From Treponema sp. (GTDB taxonomy: Bacteria > Spirochaetota > Spirochaetia > Treponematales > Breznakiellaceae): 7,251 bases of DNA. A model generated the notes under the pieces. The model was given only the letters and a program-made list of their open reading frames with translations. It did not search any database and was not told the origin of the DNA. Positions 1 to 6,005 of this stretch are shown piece after piece. The stretch is taken from positions 1 to 7,251 of the forward strand of contig JAITAW010000252.1 in assembly GCA_031283905.1 (NCBI GenBank). Reading direction: 5' to 3'. The first letter of the stretch is position 1, and each line of letters starts with the position of its first letter. The position numbers and the translations under genes are program-made.

Positions 1-422
1 GCAAGCGCCTGCGGGGACTGGATGCGGTAGAGGATTTCCCTGTTTGTAATCCACTGGTCGGGCGACGGATCCCGTTCAAAGAGGGCGCGGATGGCGAGAA
101 GGTGATCGATTCTACCGCCTCCGCCGCCGACAAGCGTGGTATGGACGCAGCCCTTGTCCCAGAGCAACGCGAGGGCAAGCTCCGTATCGGTATAGTCTTT
201 GTCCGCGCTGTACTTGATGATCCTGTCAGGATTATATCCGGCGAGACGGCTTTCGCTGTCCAGCGAATCCATATCGCCCACGATCCAGTCCGGTTTAACG
301 TCGGCTTGTTCCGCGGTTACGAGACCCGAATCAGCGGCGACGATGATCTCCGCGCCGGACGCCGCCTTCCGGCATATGTCCGCAGGTGGGCTTTCTCCGC
401 CGATAAAAGCGATTCCGCGCAT
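1..422 (-). CDS. thiN: Thiamine pyrophosphokinase (thiamine diphosphokinase), N-terminal part, cut by the window edge
   Basis: The enzyme transfers pyrophosphate from ATP to thiamine, giving the cofactor thiamine diphosphate in the cytoplasm. About 140 residues are visible, against a usual length of roughly 210-220. The catalytic domain is recognisable, while the C-terminal thiamine-binding domain lies outside the window. Visible motifs, numbered from the start at 422, are FIGGE (6-10), AADSG (29-33), GDMDS (49-53), the acidic run DKDYTDTE (74-81) and GGGGGRIDH (99-107), all typical of the family. An ATG at 443 would add seven residues. I prefer 422 because it puts the GG motif at residues 8-9, as in homologues, and because it leaves the whole thiN/cca promoter region intergenic. 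Neither start has a good Shine-Dalgarno sequence. The gene diverges from cca. Function is secure, the exact start less so. Confidence 0.88.
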   Translation of the reverse strand, partial: MRGIAFIGGESPPADICRKAASGAEIIVAADSGLVTAEQADVKPDWIVGDMDSLDSESRLAGYNPDRIIKYSADKDYTDTELALALLWDKGCVHTTLVGGGGGRIDHLLAIRALFERDPSPDQWITNREILYRIQSPQAL

Positions 423-429
423 ATTCTTG

Positions 430-456
430 ACAGTATAACGCATTTTAGTATACTGT
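430..456. repeat. Perfect 8-bp inverted repeat spanning both -10 elements
   Basis: ACAGTATA (430-437) and TATACTGT (449-456) are perfect inverted complements separated by 11 bp. Each arm carries the -10 hexamer of one of the two divergent promoters. The symmetry may simply follow from two promoters sharing the element TATACTGT, or it may be an operator. Nothing in the sequence decides between these. Confidence 0.55.
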
Positions 457-461
457 TGCAA
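432..461 (-). promoter_or_regulatory. Divergent promoter of thiN, interlocked with the cca promoter
   Basis: On the minus strand there is a weaker -35, TTGCAA (461-456), an 18-bp spacer, and a -10 TATACT (437-432). The predicted +1 is near 425, only about 3 nt before the ATG at 422. Its -10 shares base 432 with the -35 of the cca promoter. One RNA polymerase on this DNA would exclude the other. Confidence 0.5.
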
Positions 462-1834
462 TGCTTGTTATACCGCGCATACTGAAAGATATCGCCCTTA
501 TTTTCGCGGCAAGCGGAAGGCAGAGCTTCCTCGTGGGCGGCGCGGTGCGCGACATGCTTCGGGGCGAAAAGGCGCATGATTTTGACCTTGCGACCAACGC
601 TACGCCGGAAGAGGTGACCGCCATGTTCCGCTCCCAAGGGCGCGGCGCTGAAAGGCGCACGGTTATCCCCACCGGCATCAAGCATGGAACCGTTACCGTG
701 TATTTTAGAGGCATCGCGTTTGAAATCACCACGTTCCGTACCGAAACCGGTTATTGTGACGGGCGACATCCTGAAAAAGTCGCCTATGCCGCGACCATTG
801 AAGAAGACCTCTCCCGCCGCGACTTCACCATGAACGCCGTCGCTGTGGAACTGCCGAAAGGACGCATCGTTGATCCCTTCAATGGACGCGCCGATATACA
901 AAACCGCGTCATCCGCTGTGTCGGAAGCCCGCTTGAACGCTTTGGCGAGGATGGGTTGCGGGCTCTGCGTTGCGTCCGTTTTGCGTCCCAATTCGGCTTT
1001 TCCGTTGATAAAGAGACGCTTGCCGCTATTCCGCAAACGCTTTCCACCACCGCAAAGGTGGCGGCGGAGCGCAAGCGCGACGAGCTTGACAAAATAACCG
1101 GTTCAGGGAAGCCTTCGACCGGTTTTCTACTCATGGAACAGACCGGCCTTCTCAAAGAGTTGCTTCCCGAGCTTGCCGTGTGCCGCAATGTTGAGCAAAA
1201 GGGCAGGCATTGTTTTGATGTACTCGATCATTCGCTACTTGCCTGCGACTATGCGGCGAAAAACGGCTGGCCGCACGAGGTGAGGCTCGCCGCGCTTTTC
1301 CATGACATCGGGAAGCCCGTTGTCTGCACGGCGGACGAATCCGGCGTACGGACGTTTTACCGCCACGAACGGGAGAGCGCGGCTCTGGCAAAAAACGTAT
1401 TGAGCCGCTTCCGCTATTCCAACGCCGTTATCGGCTCTGTTGTCCATCTCATAGAAGAGCATATGTTCCACTACGTTGAAAACTGGTCGGACGCGGCCGT
1501 CAGGCGATTCATTATCCGGGTTGGGGAAGCGTACCTTCCCCATGTGTACAAGCTCCGCCATGCGGATGCGTTTGCGACTGCCGGAGAACCGCCGCGTCCC
1601 GATTTTCTTATCCCGCTCATGGACAGGGTGAACCGCGTTCTTGAAGGGAAAAAAGCCCTTTCCCTCAAAGACCTTGCGATTTCCGGCAACGACCTTATCG
1701 CGTTGGGCGTAAAACCCGGCCCCCGTCTCGGCGTTATTCTGAATGAGCTTCTGGAGGCGGTTCTTGACGATCCTGAACTTAACACAAAGGAAAATTTGCT
1801 TGAAATCGCCGGAAAAATGGAAAATGGGGCGTAA
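461..1834 (+). CDS. cca: CCA tRNA nucleotidyltransferase (class II, with HD domain)
   Basis: This enzyme adds or repairs the 3'-terminal CCA of tRNAs, using CTP and ATP and no nucleic acid template. The 457-residue protein has the class II head domain with FLVGGAVRD (23-31) and the metal-binding pair D40/D42 in HDFDL. RRDFTMNAVA (119-128) and EDGLRALR (163-170) follow, the latter being the nucleotide-selection helix with its ED..R pattern. The neck follows with ERKRDEL (203-209). From about 250 there is an HD domain with DH at 256-257, FHDIGKP from 280, H302 and a D369 region, suggesting the phosphodiesterase/phosphatase-type activity known for some CCA enzymes. The ATG at 461 is the only reasonable start, since the next in-frame candidate would remove the GG motif. 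The gene ends 7 bp from the stop codon of the convergent histidine kinase, with no hairpin terminator between them. Confidence 0.95.
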   Translation: MLVIPRILKDIALIFAASGRQSFLVGGAVRDMLRGEKAHDFDLATNATPEEVTAMFRSQGRGAERRTVIPTGIKHGTVTVYFRGIAFEITTFRTETGYCDGRHPEKVAYAATIEEDLSRRDFTMNAVAVELPKGRIVDPFNGRADIQNRVIRCVGSPLERFGEDGLRALRCVRFASQFGFSVDKETLAAIPQTLSTTAKVAAERKRDELDKITGSGKPSTGFLLMEQTGLLKELLPELAVCRNVEQKGRHCFDVLDHSLLACDYAAKNGWPHEVRLAALFHDIGKPVVCTADESGVRTFYRHERESAALAKNVLSRFRYSNAVIGSVVHLIEEHMFHYVENWSDAAVRRFIIRVGEAYLPHVYKLRHADAFATAGEPPRPDFLIPLMDRVNRVLEGKKALSLKDLAISGNDLIALGVKPGPRLGVILNELLEAVLDDPELNTKENLLEIAGKMENGA

Positions 1835-1841
1835 CGGCATC

Positions 1842-3629
1842 CTACGCCGCCGGCAAATCCACAAAAAACGTGGTTCCCAGATTGACGCTTGAGTTAAACC
1901 AGATAGCGCCGCCGTGATCGCCGACAATACGCTCCACAATGGGAAGTCCAAGCCCCGTACCCGCTTCCTTGGTGGTAAAATACGGAGTAAAGATTTTTTC
2001 AGCGGCGTCAGGAGGAATACCTTTCCCCGTATCGGTAATGCTGATTCTCCAGAAAACAGATCCCTGTTTTTTCACCATATCGGTTCGTATCTCAATTCTT
2101 TGCACGCCGCCCGCGGCGTTTATGGCGTCAATGCTGTTGACAACAAGATTCGTAATAATCTGGGTGAGTCTGCGCTCGTCAATTTTTACTACCGCGGCGC
2201 AATCTATATTGCCGGTCTCGAATACAATGGCAGGGTAGGAAAGCCGGTAAGAAGCGACAAGCGGTTCAATCCGCTCAAATACATTGGCGTTTGACAGAGA
2301 CGGATCTGTAGGACGGGAGAGGGTGCGGAATTCGCTCAACATATTTGAAAGCCCTTCGACCTCCTGTATAATGGACCGCATGGATGATTCCAGTATTTCT
2401 CCCGTTTTTTCAGGAGCGTTTTGCCAACGCCGCAACACCCGCTCCGCGGACAGTTTTATCGGAGTAAGCGGGTTTTTTATCTCATGGGCAAGCTGAACAG
2501 CCATCTGCCGCCAAATAGAAATTGTTTCCGCTTTGATAAGAGAGTTGCGCGTCTTTTCCAAATCCCGCACCATGGTATTGAAAGACCGGATTAAAATGCC
2601 AAATTCATCATTCTTCTTTGCCGTAATGCTAATGGAGAAATCTCCGTTTGCGACTTTGCGGGTCGCTTCGGTAAGGTCTACGATTGGCTTTGTAATGGTT
2701 TTTGTAAACGATATGGCGATGATCAACGTCATCAGCGCCACCGGAAGGAAGAAAACCGCATAAAAAAAGAACAAAATCTCTTTGAATTGGATGTTCAACG
2801 TTTTGAGCGCCTCGAATTTCGCCCTCTGAGTCTCAAAACCATCTATCATTGCGTCAAAACCTTCTCCCAGATCGAACGTGACGAGCCGCGCGGTTCTATT
2901 ATTTGCCGCAATGAGATAACGAACAACATCAATGTCGCGGTTTTTCTGCCGCGTAACAAAACCCTGAAACCGCGCGGGCGGCGCGTCCAGCGCCTGATCC
3001 GCCTTCCCCCAGAATCGGACGCTTGTCCATTGCGCTTCATCTTCCGCGCCGCCGCCGCTCATGCCGGAAGCCGGAAGCGGCGACAACTCAAAGTCCTGAA
3101 CCGCGATCAAACCATCGGGAAACGTTGTGGACTGATTGTCCAATATCCGGTCAAAGTCGGTGTTGTCCGCCACCTGTTGAGCCTTTTCAAGGCGCAAAGA
3201 ATACGCATCTATGACAAACTGCTGGGCGTAATTTATGGTGGATTCCATGTCCAGCGTTCTCCAGAAACGCATGATTTCGGTGGTGGATAAGGCCGTAACC
3301 AACACAAGAGGGATTGCGGAAAAGAGCAATATAATGGTGAAATATCCAAGAAGACGCGCCTGAAACCGTCTGCCGGTTTTTCGCGTGATAAAATCTTGCG
3401 CAAGCCGGACAAGAGAGATTATCAAAAATATGAATAAAACCGCCGGTATGGTGAAGAAAACGGCAAGCATAAGCCTGTCCGTAATGCGCCCGTCCAGTAA
3501 AATACTGGCAAAAAACCTTTCTGATAAAAGAATTGTTAATATGCAAAGGAGAATGTAGATAAAAACAAGCCCCCATATGCCGATTACGGGAACCGAGGTT
3601 TCATTCTCCTTCAAGGAATTTCGATTCAA
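1842..3629 (-). CDS. NtrY-like membrane sensor histidine kinase
   Basis: A 595-residue two-component sensor that should autophosphorylate on H382 and pass the phosphate to a response regulator. Hydrophobic segments lie near 16-36, 53-76, 93-115 and 284-308, leaving an extracytoplasmic sensor region at 116-283. A HAMP segment follows (about 309-360). The HisKA H-box AHEIKNPLTPIK (381-392) is NtrY/AtoS-like. The ATPase domain has its N-box around N494/N498, DTGKGI (533-538), the F-box FTPYFTTK (547-554) and GTGLGLP (557-563). There is no room for the PAS domain that NtrY proteins usually carry between HAMP and HisKA. The start is TTG at 3629, inside ptsH, preceded by GGTGAGG at 4 nt. No ATG lies in frame before residue 54, past the first membrane segment. 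It is the last gene of the hprK-ptsH operon. No response regulator lies in the window, so its partner is unknown. Confidence 0.9.
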   Translation of the reverse strand: MNRNSLKENETSVPVIGIWGLVFIYILLCILTILLSERFFASILLDGRITDRLMLAVFFTIPAVLFIFLIISLVRLAQDFITRKTGRRFQARLLGYFTIILLFSAIPLVLVTALSTTEIMRFWRTLDMESTINYAQQFVIDAYSLRLEKAQQVADNTDFDRILDNQSTTFPDGLIAVQDFELSPLPASGMSGGGAEDEAQWTSVRFWGKADQALDAPPARFQGFVTRQKNRDIDVVRYLIAANNRTARLVTFDLGEGFDAMIDGFETQRAKFEALKTLNIQFKEILFFFYAVFFLPVALMTLIIAISFTKTITKPIVDLTEATRKVANGDFSISITAKKNDEFGILIRSFNTMVRDLEKTRNSLIKAETISIWRQMAVQLAHEIKNPLTPIKLSAERVLRRWQNAPEKTGEILESSMRSIIQEVEGLSNMLSEFRTLSRPTDPSLSNANVFERIEPLVASYRLSYPAIVFETGNIDCAAVVKIDERRLTQIITNLVVNSIDAINAAGGVQRIEIRTDMVKKQGSVFWRISITDTGKGIPPDAAEKIFTPYFTTKEAGTGLGLPIVERIVGDHGGAIWFNSSVNLGTTFFVDLPAA

Positions 3630-3870
3630 ATAACCTCACCACTTTTTCCAATGCCTGAACTTCATCCTCGCCTTCCGCGATGATCTTCAAGTTGGTTCCG
3701 TACGCCGCGCCAAGAGTAAGCACCCCCATAATAGATTTCGCGTTTATTCTATCGTTGTTTTTTTCAAAATAAACGTTGGACTTGAAATCTTTAATGGACT
3801 GAACAATCATGGCTGACGGGCGGGCGTGGATCCCCGCGCGGTTTGTAACGGTTATTGTTTTCTCAATCAT
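3601..3870 (-). CDS. ptsH: Phosphocarrier protein HPr
   Basis: HPr relays phosphate in the phosphotransferase system and acts as a regulatory protein in the cytoplasm. The 89-residue product has the usual length. It carries the enzyme I phosphorylation site GIHARPSA with H15, and the HprK site NAKSIMGVL with S46. Both catalytic and regulatory phosphorylation should therefore be possible. The ATG at 3870 is chosen over an in-frame ATG at 3924 for three reasons: the protein then starts MIEKTITV as in homologues, a strong SD (GGGGAGG) lies 7 nt upstream, and the ATG overlaps the hprK stop as ATGA. The 18 extra residues of the longer reading are unlike any HPr. The 3' end overlaps the histidine kinase start by 29 bp. 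Treponemes are known to have a truncated PTS used mainly for regulation; whether sugar permeases exist here cannot be seen. Confidence 0.95.
   Translation of the reverse strand: MIEKTITVTNRAGIHARPSAMIVQSIKDFKSNVYFEKNNDRINAKSIMGVLTLGAAYGTNLKIIAEGEDEVQALEKVVRLFESKFLEGE
3634..3640 (-). promoter_or_regulatory. Shine-Dalgarno sequence that sets the TTG start of the histidine kinase
   Basis: GGTGAGG lies within the ptsH coding sequence, four bases before the TTG at 3629. The other in-frame TTG, at 3614, has no such element. This supports translation of the kinase beginning inside ptsH, 29 bp before the ptsH stop codon is complete. Confidence 0.55.
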
Positions 3871-4856
3871 ATAATATCCTCCCCGAAATAAACAAATTGA
3901 TCGGAATAGCTCATTTCCTGCCATTTCATAATATTCTGAGTAAATTTTTTACCCGCATCATAGCCCATTCTTCTCAGCCGTTCATTCATGGCGGCGGTCT
4001 CAACAATAACCGGCACGTTCCTGCCGGGTTTGACGGCAACTTCTATTTTCGGTACGCTGACGCCCAAAAACTCCATATATTTTCGCTCAATACCCAGCCG
4101 GTCATAGGTTTTATCCGGTTTTTCTTCTTCCAGTTCTATGACAAGCTGCACCTGTTTCTGATCCCGCACGGATCCTATACCGAACAAATGCGTGATATTG
4201 ATGATACCGAGTCCGCGTATCTCCATATGGTGCCCGATGATCTTATTTGCGCCCGCGCCAAGCAGAATATTGCCGTTGATGCACTGAACGTCAACCATAT
4301 CATCGGCGACGAGCCGGTGCCCGTGCTTGATAAGCTCCAGCGCGGCCTCGCTCTTTCCCACGCCCGATTCGCCTATGATAAGCACGCCAAGCCCGTACAC
4401 CTCCATCAACACACCGTGAATGCCCTTGCGCGGCGAGAATATGTTTGACAATATGCGGATGAGGCGCGCGACAAATTCGGCGGTAGTCAGGTCCGTCTGT
4501 AAAATAGGGCAATGGGCTTCTTCAGCCTTTACCATAAAATCGCGGTTTGGGATTAATTGATGGGTGAATACACAGCAGGGAATTGAATATGAAAAGAATT
4601 GCCGAATGGTCCCGCTTTGTTCTTCCTGAAGCAGTTTTTCCAGATAGGCGTATTCCCCGCGCCCGAATACCTGTATGCGCTGATACGCGAACGATTCGAA
4701 AAAGCCGGATAAAGCAAGCCCGGGACGATTCAGATCGGGGTTGACTATTTCCCTGCCCAGCCCCTTCCTGTCCCCAATGCTGGTAAGATTTAACGAGTTA
4801 TGTTCTTTGAAGTCAAGGTTTATAAGGTCAAGCACGGTAAATTGCAATTTTGCCAT
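3867..4856 (-). CDS. hprK: HPr kinase/phosphorylase
   Basis: A bifunctional enzyme that phosphorylates Ser46 of HPr with ATP (or pyrophosphate) and removes that phosphate again. The 329-residue protein has the N-terminal HPrK domain (about 1-135), then H147 in IHGVLMEVYGLG, and the Walker A loop GESGVGKS (162-169). VADD follows at 183-186. The family signature MEIRGLGIINI lies at 211-221, and the C-terminal loop KPGRNVPVIVETAAMN at 276-291. The start is ATG 4856, giving MAKLQFTVLDL. An in-frame ATG at 4913 would add 19 hydrophobic residues encoded by promoter-like DNA, which is not family-like. No SD precedes 4856, and a promoter placed 7 bp upstream suggests a leaderless mRNA. It heads the operon hprK-ptsH-histidine kinase, with a 4-bp overlap to its own substrate gene. 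Confidence 0.95.
   Translation of the reverse strand: MAKLQFTVLDLINLDFKEHNSLNLTSIGDRKGLGREIVNPDLNRPGLALSGFFESFAYQRIQVFGRGEYAYLEKLLQEEQSGTIRQFFSYSIPCCVFTHQLIPNRDFMVKAEEAHCPILQTDLTTAEFVARLIRILSNIFSPRKGIHGVLMEVYGLGVLIIGESGVGKSEAALELIKHGHRLVADDMVDVQCINGNILLGAGANKIIGHHMEIRGLGIINITHLFGIGSVRDQKQVQLVIELEEEKPDKTYDRLGIERKYMEFLGVSVPKIEVAVKPGRNVPVIVETAAMNERLRRMGYDAGKKFTQNIMKWQEMSYSDQFVYFGEDII
3878..3884 (-). promoter_or_regulatory. Strong Shine-Dalgarno sequence of ptsH
   Basis: GGGGAGG lies seven bases upstream of the ATG at 3870, inside the last codons of hprK. It decides the ptsH start. The hprK stop codon TGA overlaps the ptsH ATG (ATGA), an arrangement typical of translational coupling. Confidence 0.85.
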
Positions 4857-4892
4857 GCCGTACAGTATATAGTAAAGGAAAAAATATTTCAA
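4857..4892 (-). promoter_or_regulatory. Promoter of the hprK-ptsH-kinase operon, predicting a leaderless mRNA
   Basis: On the minus strand: -35 TTGAAA (4892-4887), a 17-bp spacer, and -10 TATACT (4869-4864), followed by GTACGGC and the ATG at 4856. The predicted +1 is 4857 or 4856, so the transcript would start at or one base before the ATG. The -10 and the next two bases, TATACTGT, are identical to both -10 regions of the thiN/cca gap. Confidence 0.68.
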
Positions 4893-5138
4893 GAAAGAAG
4901 TTTTTCCAATCATTCTTCAAAGAACAATATGCTATGCTCAGGGACTGTTCCATCTGTATAAAAACAAGTGGGGGCGGGTTAGAATAGATATAGTGTACGC
5001 TTCCACAGTCAGATTTTTACATGCGATTTCGCCTCCCTTTGCGCAGATTTAACGGGAGACATTGCGGCGGCTTGGCAGTCAACCGGTAACCGCACCTCTA
5101 TCCCCCATGCGGAAACGGCAACGCCGCAGCACGGACGG
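4893..5138. other. Intergenic region upstream of hprK with no convincing gene
   Basis: No tRNA fold or family-recognisable open frame was found on either strand in this stretch. The left part, to about 5000, is A/T-rich. From about 5030 the composition turns G/C-rich and resembles the accessory gene further right. I therefore place the boundary between housekeeping and accessory DNA somewhere between 4980 and 5060. Short open frames crossing 5062-5316 on the plus strand run straight through the hairpins and antisense to the 5250-5921 gene, and look fortuitous. Confidence 0.5.
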
Positions 5139-5156
5139 CGCGGCACGGATGCCGCG
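5139..5156. repeat. Small inverted repeat (7-bp stem, 4-base loop)
   Basis: CGCGGCA (5139-5145) pairs perfectly with TGCCGCG (5150-5156) around the loop CGGA. It lies 10 bp from the hairpin trio. It is G/C-rich and lacks a T-run on either side, so a classical terminator is unlikely. Confidence 0.45.
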
Positions 5157-5166
5157 GTATCCAATG

Positions 5167-5189
5167 CTTGCGTTCCGCAGGAACGCAAG
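5167..5189. repeat. Perfect hairpin 1 of 3 (10-bp stem, 3-base loop)
   Basis: CTTGCGTTCC (5167-5176) and GGAACGCAAG (5180-5189) are perfect inverted complements around GCA. It is the hairpin of the trio furthest from the 5250-5921 gene. No T-run follows on either strand. Confidence 0.75.
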
Positions 5190-5192
5190 GGT

Positions 5193-5217
5193 GGAGTTTT
5201 TGCTACGCAAAAACTCC
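5193..5217. repeat. Perfect hairpin 2 of 3 (11-bp stem, 3-base loop)
   Basis: GGAGTTTTTGC (5193-5203) and GCAAAAACTCC (5207-5217) are perfect inverted complements around TAC. It is separated from hairpins 1 and 3 by only three bases on each side. Confidence 0.75.
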
Positions 5218-5220
5218 TTA

Positions 5221-5254
5221 CCTGAAAATCCGCCGTCCATGGCGGATTTTCAGG
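5221..5254 (-). terminator. Perfect hairpin 3 of 3 (14-bp stem, 6-base loop), possible 3' end of the hypothetical gene
   Basis: The arms 5221-5234 and 5241-5254 are perfect inverted complements around a six-base loop. The stop codon of the minus-strand gene (5252-5250) lies inside the stem, so the mRNA would end in this structure. A U-tract does not follow directly, so this is not a textbook intrinsic terminator. It could instead be an RNA-stabilising element or part of a mobile repeat unit. Confidence 0.5.
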
Positions 5255-5921
5255 AGACCACCACGTGCCGCACTTCCCCCGGCTGGCCCAGACGGCCCTT
5301 GCCGTTCTGCCAGTAGGCCTCGCAGGACAGGTACATCCGCTCCGCGTCCGGGGGCAGGTTCAGAACGAAGGGCGAGCGCGTCATAAGAACAGACTGCGTA
5401 AGGAGCGCGCGGTCGGTGATGCGCTCCGGCTCGTAGGCGTAGCGCAAGAGGCACCCGTTGTAGCCCCCCGGAATGGCGCGGCTGTCCGGCGTCTTCTCAT
5501 CGTGGAAGCGTAGTTCCACCCGGCAGGCCCCCAGCGGCGTGAGTTCCGCGATAACCGGCGTCGTCTGCGGGTCGGGATGGCTCGTGTGCGTGGGATCGCC
5601 TTTGCGCACCCCCAGCCGGGCCTTGGCCGCATCGTCCATCTTCTTGTTGTAGCGGACGGAGGAATTGGCGAAGTCCCGCATCGCCCGCTTCGCCCCGTCC
5701 AGCGCCTCGTCCTTCAACAACCGCTTCGCCGCCGATTTGTCCTCCATGTAGGCCGCCCGCTTCGATAGGAAGCCGTCAATCGCGCCCGCCGCGGCCGCGC
5801 ACTCCCCCGCGTCCCAGCCGTAAGCCGTCCGCTTCGCGGTATCGGAAAGGTCCTCCTTCCAAATCACCGCGAGATCCGCCAAATCCTGCTCCCGAGTGGG
5901 GAGCCAATAGCTATGAGCCAT
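5250..5921 (-). CDS. Hypothetical protein of the 'MAHS' type found in gut treponemes and Bacteroidota
   Basis: I cannot assign a function. The 223-residue protein starts MAHSYWLPTREQDL, has an alpha-helical N-terminal half (about 12-100), and then a linker GVRKGDPTHTSHPDPQTTP (104-122) rich in His, Thr and Pro. The C-terminal half (about 123-223) looks beta-rich and fibronectin type III-like, with VELRFHDE (135-142) and QSVLMTRSPF (176-185). I recall uncharacterised proteins with the same order (MAHS start, helical half, 'GL..HDT..P.P..P' linker, Ig-like tail) in multiple copies per genome; this needs a search. No signal peptide or membrane segment is visible. The start is well set by GGGAGG five bases upstream. 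A TATAAT promoter and a 21-bp repeat array lie upstream, and a triple hairpin covers the 3' end. The codon choice is very G/C-rich compared with hprK/ptsH, suggesting separate ancestry. Confidence 0.75.
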   Translation of the reverse strand: MAHSYWLPTREQDLADLAVIWKEDLSDTAKRTAYGWDAGECAAAAGAIDGFLSKRAAYMEDKSAAKRLLKDEALDGAKRAMRDFANSSVRYNKKMDDAAKARLGVRKGDPTHTSHPDPQTTPVIAELTPLGACRVELRFHDEKTPDSRAIPGGYNGCLLRYAYEPERITDRALLTQSVLMTRSPFVLNLPPDAERMYLSCEAYWQNGKGRLGQPGEVRHVVVS

Positions 5922-5926
5922 ATAAA

Positions 5927-5932
5927 CCTCCC
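5927..5932 (-). promoter_or_regulatory. Shine-Dalgarno sequence of the 5250-5921 gene
   Basis: GGGAGG lies five bases before the ATG at 5921. It fixes the start, and it contrasts with the SD-less first genes cca, thiN and hprK. Confidence 0.75.
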
Positions 5933-5975
5933 GTCCGCCGTCCCTCCGGCGGCCGTTTCACCAAAGATACCTGCC

Positions 5976-6005
5976 ATTATACTACAAAGCGTCACGATGT
6001 TACAA
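5976..6005 (-). promoter_or_regulatory. Promoter of the 5250-5921 gene, abutting the 21-bp repeat array
   Basis: On the minus strand: -35 TTGTAA (6005-6000), an 18-bp spacer, and a consensus -10 TATAAT (5981-5976). The predicted +1 is near 5969, giving a leader of about 47 nt that includes the SD. The -35 element touches the first array unit and lies within a near-palindrome (6000-6015), so a protein bound to the array edge could affect transcription. Confidence 0.6.

Larger units (their letters stand above)
427..461 (+). promoter_or_regulatory. Sigma-70-type promoter of cca, predicting a leaderless mRNA
   Basis: A perfect -35 hexamer TTGACA (427-432) is followed by a 16-bp spacer and the -10 hexamer TATACT (449-454). 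With the usual six bases between the -10 hexamer and +1, transcription should begin at 461, which is the A of the cca ATG. No Shine-Dalgarno sequence precedes that ATG. The hexamers are seen directly. The start site and the leaderless mode are inferred. Confidence 0.72.

Noticed and set aside
317..1036. 239-codon open frame on the minus strand across the thiN/cca junction and cca
   Set aside because: It is antisense to cca, which has unmistakable family motifs, and runs across the divergent promoters. The translation resembles no family, so it is a shadow of G/C-rich coding DNA.
1235..1951. 238-codon open frame antisense to the 3' half of cca
   Set aside because: It overlaps both cca and the kinase 3' end, has no SD, and shows no recognisable motif.
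2787..3290. 167-codon plus-strand frame inside the histidine kinase gene
   Set aside because: It is fully antisense to a kinase with intact domains, and its composition looks like reverse-complement coding sequence.
3871..3924. 18-residue N-terminal extension of HPr (ATG at 3924)
   Set aside because: It is not HPr-like, lies wholly in the hprK coding sequence, and ignores the strong SD that precedes the ATG at 3870.
3855..4448. 197-codon plus-strand frame antisense to hprK
   Set aside because: hprK on the other strand carries Walker A and the HPrK signature, and this frame has no family features.
4857..4913. 19-residue N-terminal extension of HprK (ATG at 4913)
   Set aside because: The extension is encoded by the -35/-10 promoter region, is hydrophobic and unlike HprK N-termini, and starting at 4856 matches the family.
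4893..5138. tRNA, riboswitch or small RNA gene upstream of hprK
   Set aside because: I looked for cloverleaf arms and for thiamine- or purine-riboswitch-like conserved segments and saw none. Only short hairpins further right are clear.
5062..5316. Plus-strand small proteins through the hairpin region
   Set aside because: The frames run through three perfect hairpins and antisense to the 5250-5921 gene, with no SD or family similarity.
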